A stretch of DNA of 38,400 bases from JADHUC01 sp964617665 (GCA_964617665.1 CAZUAH010000078.1:1-38400); one strand, 5' to 3'; counted from the first letter of the stretch, positions 29,432 through 37,986 are shown. Notes: a model not told the origin generated them from the sequence alone. A program made the numbers and translations.

Positions 29432-31105
29432 TCAGTTCTGCTTCATCTGACCCATTAAAGCTAACACTGTAGTTTTAAAAGGTAAATCCTGTACAATGGT
29501 TACAGTCCCTTCCCTACTAAATCCTCTAGTAGGTACTTGTAAAAACTCTGTTCTTAGCGGTTCTGCTTCATCCATAGGTGTAATAGGAGATCGAGTTCCT
29601 GGACGTATACCGTTAATTTTTGGCACTATAGAATTATAAACATAAACAAAAAGTTTATTCCATCGTTTAAATAGCGATGCTGCAGAACCAGAAGGATCGC
29701 CTTTGTCTGTATTCAAACTCTGTAAAGTTCCAGTATATCCGTGACCTACTACAAATTCTAAACCGCCCCGAGCAAGAGTGCCGTTACCTGAGCCATCCAA
29801 TGTGATAACTTCGCCAAAAGCTCCATCTACTAATACCGTCACTTCTTCATTTGCCAAATGAGTAAACGGCCCAATGCTAGTAGTTAATGTGGCAGAGGTC
29901 TGAGTAGCATAGTGATCAAGATATTGCGAGCCTAACCGAACTACTTCCAACCCGCTATTCCTATTCACTAGCGCCCATAATTGACTTGTCCCGTTATATT
30001 GCAAATTGCATATATCTACAATTTCCGAATCATCGCCAAGGCTATGATCGTGCCAACCGAATATCTTAGAATCAAAATCATAAGTAATGCCTAAGAGTTT
30101 TCCAAGATCGGTAGAAGCCCACCCTATACTATCAGGTAAAGCAGAATAAGCAATTCTATTAATATTATTTCCGTCTTCTGTTAAATGCTCTGCTATGAAA
30201 GATAAGTCTTTTGATGTCCATTGCTGACGTAGAGTTTCAAGACGATATGTAAACTCCCGCATTTTCCTACCATCCTGAGATACATGAAGAATTGAACTTG
30301 CCGCTTTTTCGCCTTGAATAAACAAAGACCCTTCGGAAGATTCCAAATCCGCTTGAATGTCACTGGGTGTGATGACACTCCCCGCCGCGGTGAGTAAGAA
30401 TATCCCCCGTTCGGTTCCGAAAGTTAAATCCCGACCTTTAACAATCCACTGAATTTGACCACGCTCGTCTAACGTTCGGTCAATAGCTTCATCATCAAGA
30501 CCAGTTCCAGTATCAAAATCATAAAAACTACCAGAAGTGGAACCCCAATATCGCACATCATCTCCTACGATATTAGCGAACCAAGACCTACCGTCAGCAA
30601 ATCCTATTACTTTTGGCCAAACTGCACCTGTCCATTCTGTTGGAGCATTAGTTAAAGCCTGCGTTCCTGTAGTAAAAGGACTACCATGGGTTACGTGTTG
30701 CGGCGCAACTTCGCCTGTAACAAGAATAATTTTATCTTCGCCAGGAGGTTCGCCTTTCTGAATATCTTTAACCTGGGCATCAGTAGAGTAGGGTGAAACT
30801 AATCCTGTATCTGTAAGCAAATCCGCGGACAGTACCCGAATTTCGTCTTTAGTTACTACTATAGCATAAGCCTCAGTTTTGCTCTTATTAAAGGCGATTA
30901 TTCTACCATCGGTACTTGAGCCAGCCAATCGTTTTATATGCTGAAAACCTTTTCGAAAATCTGCTGGCCCTTGAGGATATACTAAAAAATTAGACGCTTG
31001 CTTTACAGATTGCTGATAGCCCTCAACATCTGAACGAGCATACATTCTGGGGCTTATAGCCCCGCCTGAAAAAGACTGCTGTATAGGCTGGAATTTAGCG
31101 GCCAT
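29432..31105 (-). CDS. tail tubular protein B-like nozzle protein (557 aa)
   Basis: The N-terminus FQPIQQSFSGGAISPRMYAR then VKQASNFLVYPQGPADFRKG is the signature of the T7 gp12-like tail nozzle/stabilisation family (FSGGExSPRLxxR ... NFxVxPxGxxxxRxG). Six copies of gp12 close the T7 tail tip. Its ATG overlaps the stop of tubular protein A. Shorter than T7 gp12 (794 aa). A family A variant lies inside (30366). Confidence 0.92.
   Translation of the reverse strand: MAAKFQPIQQSFSGGAISPRMYARSDVEGYQQSVKQASNFLVYPQGPADFRKGFQHIKRLAGSSTDGRIIAFNKSKTEAYAIVVTKDEIRVLSADLLTDTGLVSPYSTDAQVKDIQKGEPPGEDKIILVTGEVAPQHVTHGSPFTTGTQALTNAPTEWTGAVWPKVIGFADGRSWFANIVGDDVRYWGSTSGSFYDFDTGTGLDDEAIDRTLDERGQIQWIVKGRDLTFGTERGIFLLTAAGSVITPSDIQADLESSEGSLFIQGEKAASSILHVSQDGRKMREFTYRLETLRQQWTSKDLSFIAEHLTEDGNNINRIAYSALPDSIGWASTDLGKLLGITYDFDSKIFGWHDHSLGDDSEIVDICNLQYNGTSQLWALVNRNSGLEVVRLGSQYLDHYATQTSATLTTSIGPFTHLANEEVTVLVDGAFGEVITLDGSGNGTLARGGLEFVVGHGYTGTLQSLNTDKGDPSGSAASLFKRWNKLFVYVYNSIVPKINGIRPGTRSPITPMDEAEPLRTEFLQVPTRGFSREGTVTIVQDLPFKTTVLALMGQMKQN
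30366..30381. repeat. family A palindrome GGTGTGATGACACTCC
   Basis: Inside the nozzle gene, minus-strand reading GSVITPSD. Right arm CACTC. Confidence 0.65.
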
Positions 31106-31680
31106 TATCGTACCTTTATAAACGTATTAGAGGTTAACCTTTCCTGCGATCCCTGCAATCCATCAGTTGCCGCGGCTTCATCAATATAAAACTCAACCTG
31201 CTGACTTAATGTAGTCTCACGTTTCATATCTTCGGTTAGTGTAATACATAACTTAGCGGCAATACTAGTATACAGTGCTCGAATAAATAAAGCCGAAAAC
31301 TCTGTCGGGTCAGTAACTACCTTGATATATCGTAGATACGCTGGAACAGAATTTACAAGAAGGTACTGACCCTCCTGCAAGTATTCCATCCTGTTCTTTA
31401 AATCTGAATCTTCCCAAACTGCGATAGTTCTTAGATGGTTTCCGGGGAGTAGCACTTTATAATCCCATCCGAACGCGGGAGTTTCTGCTGCCGCTGCTAA
31501 CTGAATTCGATCAATAGCGAAAGACCAATCGGCTGCTTCTAGAAGTTCATTCCTAGCAGTTTCATAGACGTCCTCGCAAAGAACTGATTCGATAGAATCA
31601 TCATCCCCTAACACTAGTATTCTATTTGCTGCTAATAATGCTAAGGCACTATTGCATATACTTACTTCTGAAACAGCCAT
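31105..31680 (-). CDS. tail tubular protein A-like (191 aa)
   Basis: Begins MAVSEVSICNSALALLAANR and continues CEDVYETARNELLEAADWSF, the standard start of T7 gp11-like proteins (ICNxALxxLG, YxxARxxLLxxxxWxFA). Length equals T7 gp11 (196 aa). It forms the gatekeeper ring under the portal. The ATG lies 3 bases after the previous stop. Confidence 0.93.
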   Translation of the reverse strand: MAVSEVSICNSALALLAANRILVLGDDDSIESVLCEDVYETARNELLEAADWSFAIDRIQLAAAAETPAFGWDYKVLLPGNHLRTIAVWEDSDLKNRMEYLQEGQYLLVNSVPAYLRYIKVVTDPTEFSALFIRALYTSIAAKLCITLTEDMKRETTLSQQVEFYIDEAAATDGLQGSQERLTSNTFIKVR

Positions 31681-31683
31681 GGT

Positions 31684-31965
31684 TTATTTCGCCTTTAGTT
31701 TTTTATTAAAAACTGTTCTGCCCTGCTCGTCTGGTTTTACTCGAGTATTTTTCTTAACCGGAGGTTTAACCGGAGGTTTAACCGGAGGTTTAACCGCTGC
31801 AGTTTTTCTAATATTCTTGTCTGCAAGAGTTAAGAAGTTCTCGACACAATCTTCACGGATGTGCATTCTTTTAGCTATCACAGATAAAGGAACGCCTGCC
31901 CGAGCCTGTTTTTGAACCGAAGCTATCTCAGTAATTGTTATTGTTCTTCGTGGATGATTTGACAT
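31684..31965 (-). CDS. small HTH-like protein with KPPV repeats (93 aa)
   Basis: Residues about 8-45 (ITEIASVQKQARAGVPLSVI, AKRMHIREDCVENFL) read as a helix-turn-helix. Residues 57-70 are KPPVKPPVKPPVKK, encoded by the tandem 12-bp repeat. The C-terminus is basic. AGAGGTATAAAT precedes the ATG. Location between capsid and tail genes is unusual for a DNA-binding protein; a structural linker role is equally possible. Confidence 0.65.
   Translation of the reverse strand: MSNHPRRTITITEIASVQKQARAGVPLSVIAKRMHIREDCVENFLTLADKNIRKTAAVKPPVKPPVKPPVKKNTRVKPDEQGRTVFNKKLKAK
31754..31797. repeat. tandem 12-bp repeat, about 3.7 copies
   Basis: Unit TTAACCGGAGGT repeats at 31754, 31766 and 31778, with a partial copy at 31790. 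It encodes the KPPV repeats on the minus strand. Confidence 0.9.
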
Positions 31966-31990
31966 ATTTATACCTCTTTTAGATATACGG

Positions 31991-32006
31991 GGTGTGATAA
32001 CACACC
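31991..32006. repeat. family A palindrome GGTGTGATAACACACC
   Basis: In the 70-bp gap after the capsid gene. Flanks make perfect 12-bp arms (31985-31996/32001-32012), the longest hairpin-capable member on the leftward arm after 37924. Confidence 0.85.
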
Positions 32007-32035
32007 CCGTATACGAAATGGTTATGAGTTAAAGA

Positions 32036-32953
32036 TTAGTCTGAGTTTTTAAAATGCCCCAGAACGATCTGTTCGTCTTCAACTCTGAGAGCATGAGCAG
32101 TCAGCTCAATAAATACCTGCCACATATAACTCAAGGTTGGGTTACGATCAATGATCACTTCTACATTGCCGTTGATGATAAGGTCGATTGCCATCTTTGT
32201 CATAAAGATGCAATAGATTTCTCCGGCGGAAGGTGCGGTCAGATAGTTGGAAACAATCCAAGTGAAGCCCATCCAGTTAGGTACAACACCATACTGGTTA
32301 AGGTCTTGGAGAGCTTTTGCGTTAACATAATCTGAACTGGTTGCAACAGCTAACGCCATTAACTGACGAACCTGGACGGGAGATACCAAGGCAATCTTGG
32401 GCATATCCATCATGATCTCGTCTTCCATGAACTTTTGCTGAATCTGCTGAATCAAACTAAACGTTACTGCTGCGGAACCGTCCCCGACAATCTGACCAGC
32501 AGGAAAGGATACCGTAGAGCCATCTTCTGTAATGTCCGCAGAAGCTTCCTGAATAACCAGCCGATCCCAGAACCTACGAACCAGCATTGCTTGGGCAGTA
32601 CGGTAGGCATTTTGGGGATCGATAAGCATTTTCAGCTTAGCTTCATTCTCAACGGTCATGGTATGGTTAAAGGTATTCGGGGTGCTGGAACGTCTTTTCC
32701 AAGTGTCATCGTGGTACTGAGTTGCCCGTCTACTGCCAGATTTTTGATACATACCAAGAGCGGCTGTGTACCCTGTTTCCAGGCCAGTCTCTCCATCAGT
32801 ATCCACTTTATCCAGTGTGTCTCGGGTATAGGTTTCAGCATTTGAAGATACTTCATTCACATACTGACGAACTCGGGTATCTCCTTGCTGTGCTTCGTAA
32901 ATCAACTGATCTTTATATTCAGTTATAAACGCATTATCAACGGAAATTGTCAT
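32036..32953 (-). CDS. major capsid protein (305 aa)
   Basis: Position after the scaffold gene and before the tail tubular genes, length and all-alpha/beta composition fit an HK97-fold capsid. Typical strings include an N-arm TRVRQYVNEVSSNAETYTRD, VENEAKLKMLIDPQNAYRTA, ALVSPVQVRQLMALAV and WMGFTWIVSNYL near the A-domain, and a conserved late IELTAHALRVEDEQIVLGHF. TAGGGAGAAATAAA precedes the ATG. It should form the icosahedral shell. Confidence 0.9.
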   Translation of the reverse strand: MTISVDNAFITEYKDQLIYEAQQGDTRVRQYVNEVSSNAETYTRDTLDKVDTDGETGLETGYTAALGMYQKSGSRRATQYHDDTWKRRSSTPNTFNHTMTVENEAKLKMLIDPQNAYRTAQAMLVRRFWDRLVIQEASADITEDGSTVSFPAGQIVGDGSAAVTFSLIQQIQQKFMEDEIMMDMPKIALVSPVQVRQLMALAVATSSDYVNAKALQDLNQYGVVPNWMGFTWIVSNYLTAPSAGEIYCIFMTKMAIDLIINGNVEVIIDRNPTLSYMWQVFIELTAHALRVEDEQIVLGHFKNSD

Positions 32954-32965
32954 TTTATTTCTCCC

Positions 32966-32981
32966 TATGTGATGTCACACC
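32966..32981. repeat. family A palindrome TATGTGATGTCACACC
   Basis: In the 29-bp gap between the scaffold and capsid genes, next to the capsid ribosome site. Arms ATGTG/CACAC. Confidence 0.75.
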
Positions 32982-32982
32982 C

Positions 32983-33852
32983 CTATGCACTTCGACCATA
33001 ATGAGTAGTCTTAGTCGCATTCTCCGGATCAGCATACAGGTAAAGCTGTCGCATTCTCGCTTTCGCCGCCTTGTGATTTGGATCATGAATATTATTATAA
33101 GGATGTTTCTTATTACTCCGAATTTCGGAAATTTTAGCCTGTGCCTCAGATGGTTGCATAGCTCCAGGTTTCTCACCATTGTGGTCGCCTGCTGCTGCTG
33201 CTTTCTCTGCGGATATTGCTTTTGTAAGGTTGTGCAACCAAGTTAAAGTGGCTGCATCGCCAAACTCAGCTACCTTTTTTAAAGCATCCGGTGCTCCTGT
33301 CTTCTCCATGAAAACGGAAACCGCACTTAGATTAGTATCGTGAACCGCGCCCCAAGTTTTTTGAAGTTCTGCCCGATCTCCTTTAAACGCTTGAATCCGT
33401 AATCGTTCGGAATCAACTGCGTCTTGGTGGATATCTTTCATAACTCCTTCAAACTGCTTTTGAGTCAGGTTATGGGTATGAGCCACAGTACGGAACTTAT
33501 CTACAATGTCCGTATTCTTAGTCATACCTTCATCTACCTCTAGCTCAGGGGCAACATACCCGTCTATCTCCTCCGGTGCTCCTAATATCCGCAGAGTAGA
33601 AACCACCGAATCCTCTTTATCTAGGTCAGGCGTACGCATAAGATGCGGGACTTTTGACTGTAGTTTCTCGTCAAAAGCTGTCCAATCGTCATCTCCTGCA
33701 TCCTCATCAGGAACTCTCATTGCTTGCCCAATGTAAGTTTGTTGATCTTCAAGACGCTTAATAAGAGTCTCCTCATCTTTAACATCTTTAAAAACCTCTA
33801 ACTTCTGAATCGCTTCGGGGTATGTTTCAACCCAGGTTTCACCATCTGCCAT
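32983..33852 (-). CDS. capsid scaffolding protein (289 aa)
   Basis: Acidic, helical protein between portal and capsid genes, the usual scaffold position. Begins MADGETWVETYPEAIQKLEV. An acidic, Asp-rich N-terminal half gives way to a basic helical C-terminus (NHKAAKARMRQLYLYADPEN) that could bind the capsid N-arm. TAAAGGAGATTAACC precedes the ATG. Identified by position and composition, not by a sequence motif. Confidence 0.78.
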   Translation of the reverse strand: MADGETWVETYPEAIQKLEVFKDVKDEETLIKRLEDQQTYIGQAMRVPDEDAGDDDWTAFDEKLQSKVPHLMRTPDLDKEDSVVSTLRILGAPEEIDGYVAPELEVDEGMTKNTDIVDKFRTVAHTHNLTQKQFEGVMKDIHQDAVDSERLRIQAFKGDRAELQKTWGAVHDTNLSAVSVFMEKTGAPDALKKVAEFGDAATLTWLHNLTKAISAEKAAAAGDHNGEKPGAMQPSEAQAKISEIRSNKKHPYNNIHDPNHKAAKARMRQLYLYADPENATKTTHYGRSA

Positions 33853-33854
33853 GG

Positions 33855-34055
33855 TTAATCTCCTTTACTGTAATCAATTAAATCTTCTATTAAATCTCGT
33901 TGCCCGCCTATTCGAGCCATCTCTAACGAATTATCACTATAGCTCGGAACATTATAGTACATCTCTTTTAAAATGTCCAAAGCTGTTAAACCTTCATCCG
34001 TACTAAGCCAACCTTTTAAATGCCTGACTTGTTCTTTACTGCTGAGTTCTGCCAC
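33855..34055 (-). CDS. Bbp19-like small phage protein (66 aa)
   Basis: GTG start at 34055 with GGAGGAAATAA upstream, overlapping the portal 3' end by 20 bases. TDEGLTALDILKEMYYNVPS ... NSLEMARIGGQRDLIEDLID follows the short Bbp19-type pattern (GR/GLxxLxxIL ... xxxGxRxxxxxL) found next to portal genes in podoviruses. Role unknown. Confidence 0.65.
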   Translation of the reverse strand: MAELSSKEQVRHLKGWLSTDEGLTALDILKEMYYNVPSYSDNSLEMARIGGQRDLIEDLIDYSKGD

Positions 34056-35682
34056 TTATTTCCTCCGCTTCTGCCGCTGTTTTAGCTATACCTGCGCCCT
34101 GTTCCATATTTTGAATTTGCTGTTGCTGTTCTATTTGAGCCTGCTGATTCTTCTCTAAAGTATTCTGCTCAATCTTACTATTTAATTTATCTACCGAAAT
34201 TCCTCGTAGCTCTGCAAGTTCTGAAATCATTTCCTTAGCTTTTGGTACATTCCTAATATCTGGGAATGCATCTAATAATGCTCCTACTGTACCCAAGAAC
34301 TGTTCGATTGAAGAAGCCCTAACTTCTTGCTGAGCTTTAGCCATCGGTCCTGTATATTCAATATCCAAATCTGCCCCCTGATCCGCTAATATACTCGGTA
34401 GTTCAGGTAATTTATTATATCGAAACAAAATACCAAAGGTACGCTGCACTAAAGGATCAAGCCAGTCTACTTGTAAACGATTAAGAGTCGGACCAAGAAG
34501 CCTCTGCATAAGTTGGAACCTAGCGTTAACTTCCGTGGCTGTCATTGCAGGACTTTCTTTAAGCTGTAATTGATCCATGAAAAAGGTACGATTAATCATG
34601 TCTCGCAAATCATTCTTATTCATTTCCCCGACTCTAAAATCCCCTCCCATTGGTAGAGTAGTCAAGTCTTTAAGGGTGCGTACTACAGTATGGCCACCTG
34701 CTGAAACATCAACATTTCCAAATACTCCTCGTTTAGTTCCGATAGTAGGCGGGTCAATAGCTTTCTCTGCGTGCCTTAAAATATATTCTTCCATTTCATT
34801 AAGAGACAAAACATTAGACAAACACAGCATAGCTGGAGAGTTTCCCCAAATAGAACCAGAAGTAGTACGCCAACGAGGAAGATATACCGGCATTTCATAA
34901 TATCCTCCTTCTTCTCCAAGTTGCTCTTTGCCCTCTACTACATAATATATTCTACCATAAGGTCTTAAAGTAGGTTTAAGAATTTGAAATCGTTCGTCTT
35001 GGTCAATTCCTTTCCGCCTAAATATGTGAAATATAACATCGTACTTAGGCGTATCGGTAGTACCTGCCATTATCTTCTCTTGGTATTTCTTCGGAAGGCC
35101 GAACAATCCAAACTTATCTTCCATTTGTACAAGGGTCATGCGGAGTTTACGCCAGAAATTAAGAAGATCGCCGTCAATACTTAATTCAAATACATACTCT
35201 CCAGGCGGTACAGTAGAGAATATTAACTTATCAAAGTCCCCGACCTTATCTTCTTCAACCTCTTCTACCATTGCCCCGATACCAAACGAAGGGAGGTCAA
35301 GATAAGTTTCATTAGCCTTAAGTTCAAAATTAGAATCTTGAAGTTCTTCAAAGATTCGATTACCTGATCGCTGTAGCCAACTCTTGACTTCGGCGTTATC
35401 GTTAAGGCGTTGATCTCGGAGTTTTAATAAAAACCATTGGAATAAAGAGTTAGTCAGACCACTATTCATATTAGCAGCAAGATTCTGATTAGCTATAGCG
35501 GCAGTTCCGTCATAGATGTCTCGGCGACGCCATTCAACTTCACCCTCGCTACCCCCGCCCCCGTAACCTTCTCCTCTGAAAGGAAACATAAATCGTTCAA
35601 CTAATTCCCAAACGACTTCAACTCCGGAACGCTCGGACTCTAACGCAACTCTTTTATTGTCTGCTCTGGCTATATCTACCAT
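34036..35682 (-). CDS. portal (head-tail connector) protein (548 aa)
   Basis: DIYDGTAAIANQNLAANMNS ... LFQWFLLKL ... WLQRSGNRIFEELQDSNFEL matches the T7 gp8-like head-tail connector family; length also fits (T7 gp8 is 536 aa). The ATG at 35682 is used; the longer GTG at 35697 lies inside a family A palindrome. No clear AAGGAG is present and the palindrome itself (GGGGTGGGACAACACACC on the coding strand) fills the space between the terminase stop and the ATG, so its GGGGTGG may act as a weak ribosome site. The C-terminus is Gln-rich (QQAQIEQQQQIQNMEQ). Confidence 0.92.
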   Translation of the reverse strand: MVDIARADNKRVALESERSGVEVVWELVERFMFPFRGEGYGGGGSEGEVEWRRRDIYDGTAAIANQNLAANMNSGLTNSLFQWFLLKLRDQRLNDNAEVKSWLQRSGNRIFEELQDSNFELKANETYLDLPSFGIGAMVEEVEEDKVGDFDKLIFSTVPPGEYVFELSIDGDLLNFWRKLRMTLVQMEDKFGLFGLPKKYQEKIMAGTTDTPKYDVIFHIFRRKGIDQDERFQILKPTLRPYGRIYYVVEGKEQLGEEGGYYEMPVYLPRWRTTSGSIWGNSPAMLCLSNVLSLNEMEEYILRHAEKAIDPPTIGTKRGVFGNVDVSAGGHTVVRTLKDLTTLPMGGDFRVGEMNKNDLRDMINRTFFMDQLQLKESPAMTATEVNARFQLMQRLLGPTLNRLQVDWLDPLVQRTFGILFRYNKLPELPSILADQGADLDIEYTGPMAKAQQEVRASSIEQFLGTVGALLDAFPDIRNVPKAKEMISELAELRGISVDKLNSKIEQNTLEKNQQAQIEQQQQIQNMEQGAGIAKTAAEAEEISGRTQQ

Positions 35683-35698
35683 GGTGTGTTGTCCCACC
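35683..35698. repeat. family A palindrome GGTGTGTTGTCCCACC between terminase stop and portal ATG
   Basis: Occupies exactly the 17-bp gap between the large terminase stop (35700) and the portal ATG (35682), so it overlaps any ribosome site of the portal gene. Arms GTGTG/CCCAC. Confidence 0.85.
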
Positions 35699-35699
35699 C

Positions 35700-37004
35700 C
35701 TAGGCGGCGATGCCGCGTTTAATAGTTCGTATAACTTTCGGAGCAGTATACTGCTGCTCTAGTGATACCTCGTCCGCCATTACTGCTAGTTCTTTAAAAG
35801 CAGAAGCCCCGTGACTTGACCAGTCATGAACTGGACTCTTACTGAAAGCTCCGGTCTTTTCATCTTTCTTTTTCCGATAATGCGTCAATGCCTGAATACC
35901 TTGGTCGGTCTTATGTGAATCAAACCAACATCGAGGCAAGATATTACGTACTGCTTCAATGCCTTCGGCGACACTGATTTTGGGTGCTATGGTAAAGTCA
36001 ATACCAAGGTCGGCTGCAGTCTCTTGGCGACTGACTCCTGTAGTGTACTCGCGAACGGCCATATCATGGGGCGCGATATGCTCCTCGTATACATATTCTT
36101 TCTCGCGCAATACCTTTATATAATGGGGCAAACCTTCTCCGCTACTCTCATAATAATCAATGAGACGAATTTCATTGCGAAATAATTGTGCAAACCATAT
36201 GGCTGTAGAATCGGCTACGCCTAAATCCCATGCAGTATATACAGGAAGACGCGGATCATGCGGCACATGGGTTATACGGTTGTCGTCACGAGCTTTATCC
36301 ATATACATGGCATAGTAGGCTCCGACAGAACCGGACATGAAAGAACAGTAATACTCTTGTTTGATGAGTTCTTCCGGCATACCCGATCTTCTGTCTTCTT
36401 CGATAGCTTCAAGACTAGGAACGCCGGTATCGTCCCTTGTGAAGTATTCCACAAACCAATCATGGTTGGTCTGAGCTTGACGGTAGAGATCATAGAAATG
36501 ATTCATGCCACGCGGGGTACCGTTAAACCAAGCTTCACCACCATTCTCAGCAAGCACGGGTCGGAGGTATTCCCATGAGCCAGGTTTGTGTAGAGAAAAT
36601 TCTGTGAAGACACAGAAGATCGGGTTTGTGCCGACTATACGGTCAATCTGATCTGATCCCTGCAACTTAATCTGACTACCGTTAACAAGATCAATCCGCA
36701 TATCTAATTTGGTTTTGGCTTTGATGAGTTCATTCGGTATGTAGTCTAAAAACCGCATACCGTCTTTGGTGTACCCTTCCCAAATTATCTGCCGGACTTG
36801 GTTGTAGTAAGGCGCGAGATAGTAATATAAACCAACTCTCTTAAATGCGTTGCATATAAGGCCTTGCCACATAGTTAAATCTTTACCATTACGTCGAGGG
36901 ATAACGGCAATACCCCTCTTGTAATCCGGATTCAACATAGCATTAAGCACGCCATATTGATAAGGTCGGGGTTCGAATTTGTATGGTAAAGTTATTTCAG
37001 TCAT
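35700..37004 (-). CDS. terminase large subunit (434 aa)
   Basis: ATPase: IPRRNGKDLT (Walker A-like, Pro36-Lys41) and FCVFTEF (about 131-137, Walker B). Nuclease: AWDLGVADSTAIWF (about 243) and HDWSSHGASAF near the C-terminus supply the metal-binding aspartates. This is the packaging motor and genome-cutting enzyme. The ATG overlaps the stop of the M15 peptidase gene (ATGA). Packaging strategy cannot be read from the sequence alone; the circular assembly fits either headful or a collapsed terminal repeat. Confidence 0.96.
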   Translation of the reverse strand: MTEITLPYKFEPRPYQYGVLNAMLNPDYKRGIAVIPRRNGKDLTMWQGLICNAFKRVGLYYYLAPYYNQVRQIIWEGYTKDGMRFLDYIPNELIKAKTKLDMRIDLVNGSQIKLQGSDQIDRIVGTNPIFCVFTEFSLHKPGSWEYLRPVLAENGGEAWFNGTPRGMNHFYDLYRQAQTNHDWFVEYFTRDDTGVPSLEAIEEDRRSGMPEELIKQEYYCSFMSGSVGAYYAMYMDKARDDNRITHVPHDPRLPVYTAWDLGVADSTAIWFAQLFRNEIRLIDYYESSGEGLPHYIKVLREKEYVYEEHIAPHDMAVREYTTGVSRQETAADLGIDFTIAPKISVAEGIEAVRNILPRCWFDSHKTDQGIQALTHYRKKKDEKTGAFSKSPVHDWSSHGASAFKELAVMADEVSLEQQYTAPKVIRTIKRGIAA

Positions 37005-37291
37005 TTTGGATCATACTCACAATGTATATGGTTACTTGCTGCATGGTATATAACATCCCATCCTTTCCCAAGGGCGGTTTTAATTGCGGTTACTGATATC
37101 TCCTCAACCGCCCGAATATCAAAAGCTCGCCCTATATAGTGGAAAGAACCTTCGGTATGATTCCCATCTCTTATACTGGTTACATATAAGTCGTAACCGC
37201 GAGACGCGTATAATCGGGCTACTCTACCATATCCCTTTTGTGCCTGCGGCACAAGCGTTCCGCAGACGCCTTGTTTGATCCAGATGGTCAT
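37001..37291 (-). CDS. M15-family peptidase, probable endolysin (96 aa)
   Basis: GYDLYVTSIRDGNHTEGSFH then YIGRAFDIR, and a late NHIHCEYD, give the metal ligands His...Asp (HxxGxAxD) and His of M15 peptidases. The domain is minimal. The ATG at 37291 is favoured over a GTG at 37303 because AGGTGG lies 8 bases before it. M15 enzymes cut peptidoglycan stem peptides, so this is the best lysis candidate. T7 also places a lysis gene between its terminase subunits. There is no signal peptide, so a holin would be needed. Confidence 0.78.
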   Translation of the reverse strand: MTIWIKQGVCGTLVPQAQKGYGRVARLYASRGYDLYVTSIRDGNHTEGSFHYIGRAFDIRAVEEISVTAIKTALGKGWDVIYHAASNHIHCEYDPK

Positions 37292-37318
37292 ATCAGCACC
37301 CACCTTTCGGCAAACGTG

Positions 37319-37837
37319 TCATATCGCTTGCTCCCTCTTTAGTTCTATGACGGGTGTGACGTCACACCCCACGGCCGGAACGGAATCGCCGAAATGGTTA
37401 AGTATGTTAACTTGAAGGCCGCTGCCGCCGGGGGTTTCCTCGACAGGCTTGGCGATAGGTTTCAGCTCACGAAGACTTTCGACCAGCAACTTTAACTGTT
37501 TGGCCGCGTCCTCAGCTTCAACGTCTATGGCTTCAATGATGTTAGATATTTTATTAAGCAGCAGAGTTTCTGTTGTCAGAAATGTAGGCCCAAGCTCGGT
37601 TGCTCGTAACGTGTCAAGTATACCGGCCTTGGTGCGTACATCAGACATAACCTCTTCGGAAGTGTCCTCGCTCCTTGGCCATGTGCGAACGGTGTTCGCT
37701 ATGGGATGTCGCACCCAGCCCTCTTTAGCAACTGCTGCATTAATCAGTGCCGGAGACACATGGTAACGTTCCGATAAGTCCTTGATGTTCTCCCCGAGGA
37801 CTTCATAATGCATTCTGATAGATCGCCAATCTGTCAT
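37319..37837 (-). CDS. terminase small subunit-like protein (172 aa)
   Basis: The N-terminus MTDWRSIRMHYEVLGENIKD then LSERYHVSPALINAAVAKEG is a helix-turn-helix of the type used by small terminases to bind packaging sites. Central helices follow. It is the first gene of the leftward arm, followed by M15 and the large terminase. AGGAGACGAACACG precedes the ATG. Two family A sites lie inside (37353 at the C-terminus, 37700 in the N-terminal third). Confidence 0.82.
   Translation of the reverse strand: MTDWRSIRMHYEVLGENIKDLSERYHVSPALINAAVAKEGWVRHPIANTVRTWPRSEDTSEEVMSDVRTKAGILDTLRATELGPTFLTTETLLLNKISNIIEAIDVEAEDAAKQLKLLVESLRELKPIAKPVEETPGGSGLQVNILNHFGDSVPAVGCDVTPVIELKREQAI
37353..37368. repeat. 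family A palindrome GGTGTGACGTCACACC (perfect)
   Basis: Near the 3' end of the small terminase gene, minus-strand reading GCDVTPV. One of two perfect consensus copies. Confidence 0.9.
37700..37715. repeat. family A variant TATGGGATGTCGCACC
   Basis: Inside the small terminase gene, minus-strand reading GWVRHPI. Arms ATGGG/CGCAC, a weak member. Confidence 0.5.
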
Positions 37838-37870
37838 CGTGTTCGTCTCCTGTTCTACTCATCTACCATA

Positions 37871-37986
37871 ATTAGCGTGTGCCCGCAGCTAATATGCCTT
37901 CCCGATACAGGGAAGGTTTGTCAGGGTGGGACATCCCACCCTGACTGGCAGTGGACTCGGGCAAGTCCGTCTGGCACGAAGCCAGA
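37871..37986 (-). promoter_or_regulatory. five consecutive hairpins in the leader of the packaging operon
   Basis: Between the promoter and the small terminase ATG: 37970-37986 (TCTGGC/GCCAGA), 37953-37968 (GGACT/AGTCC), 37920-37945 (perfect 12-bp arms, contains a family A site), 37897-37916 (CCTTCCC/GGGAAGG) and 37871-37893 (ATTAGC/GCTAAT). All would form in the leftward transcript within about 130 nt of its start. None has a U-tract. Anti-termination, stability or protein binding are possible roles. Confidence 0.65.
37924..37941. repeat. family A palindrome GGGTGGGACATCCCACCC
   Basis: In the leader of the packaging operon; flanks give perfect 12-bp arms 37920-37931/37934-37945. Identical to the 18-mers at 1242 and 5037. 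Confidence 0.85.

Noticed and set aside
37684..37698. GCGAACGGTGTTCGC as a family B site
   Set aside because: Half-sites are in the opposite order (GCGAA...TTCGC); in the small terminase coding region, likely unrelated.
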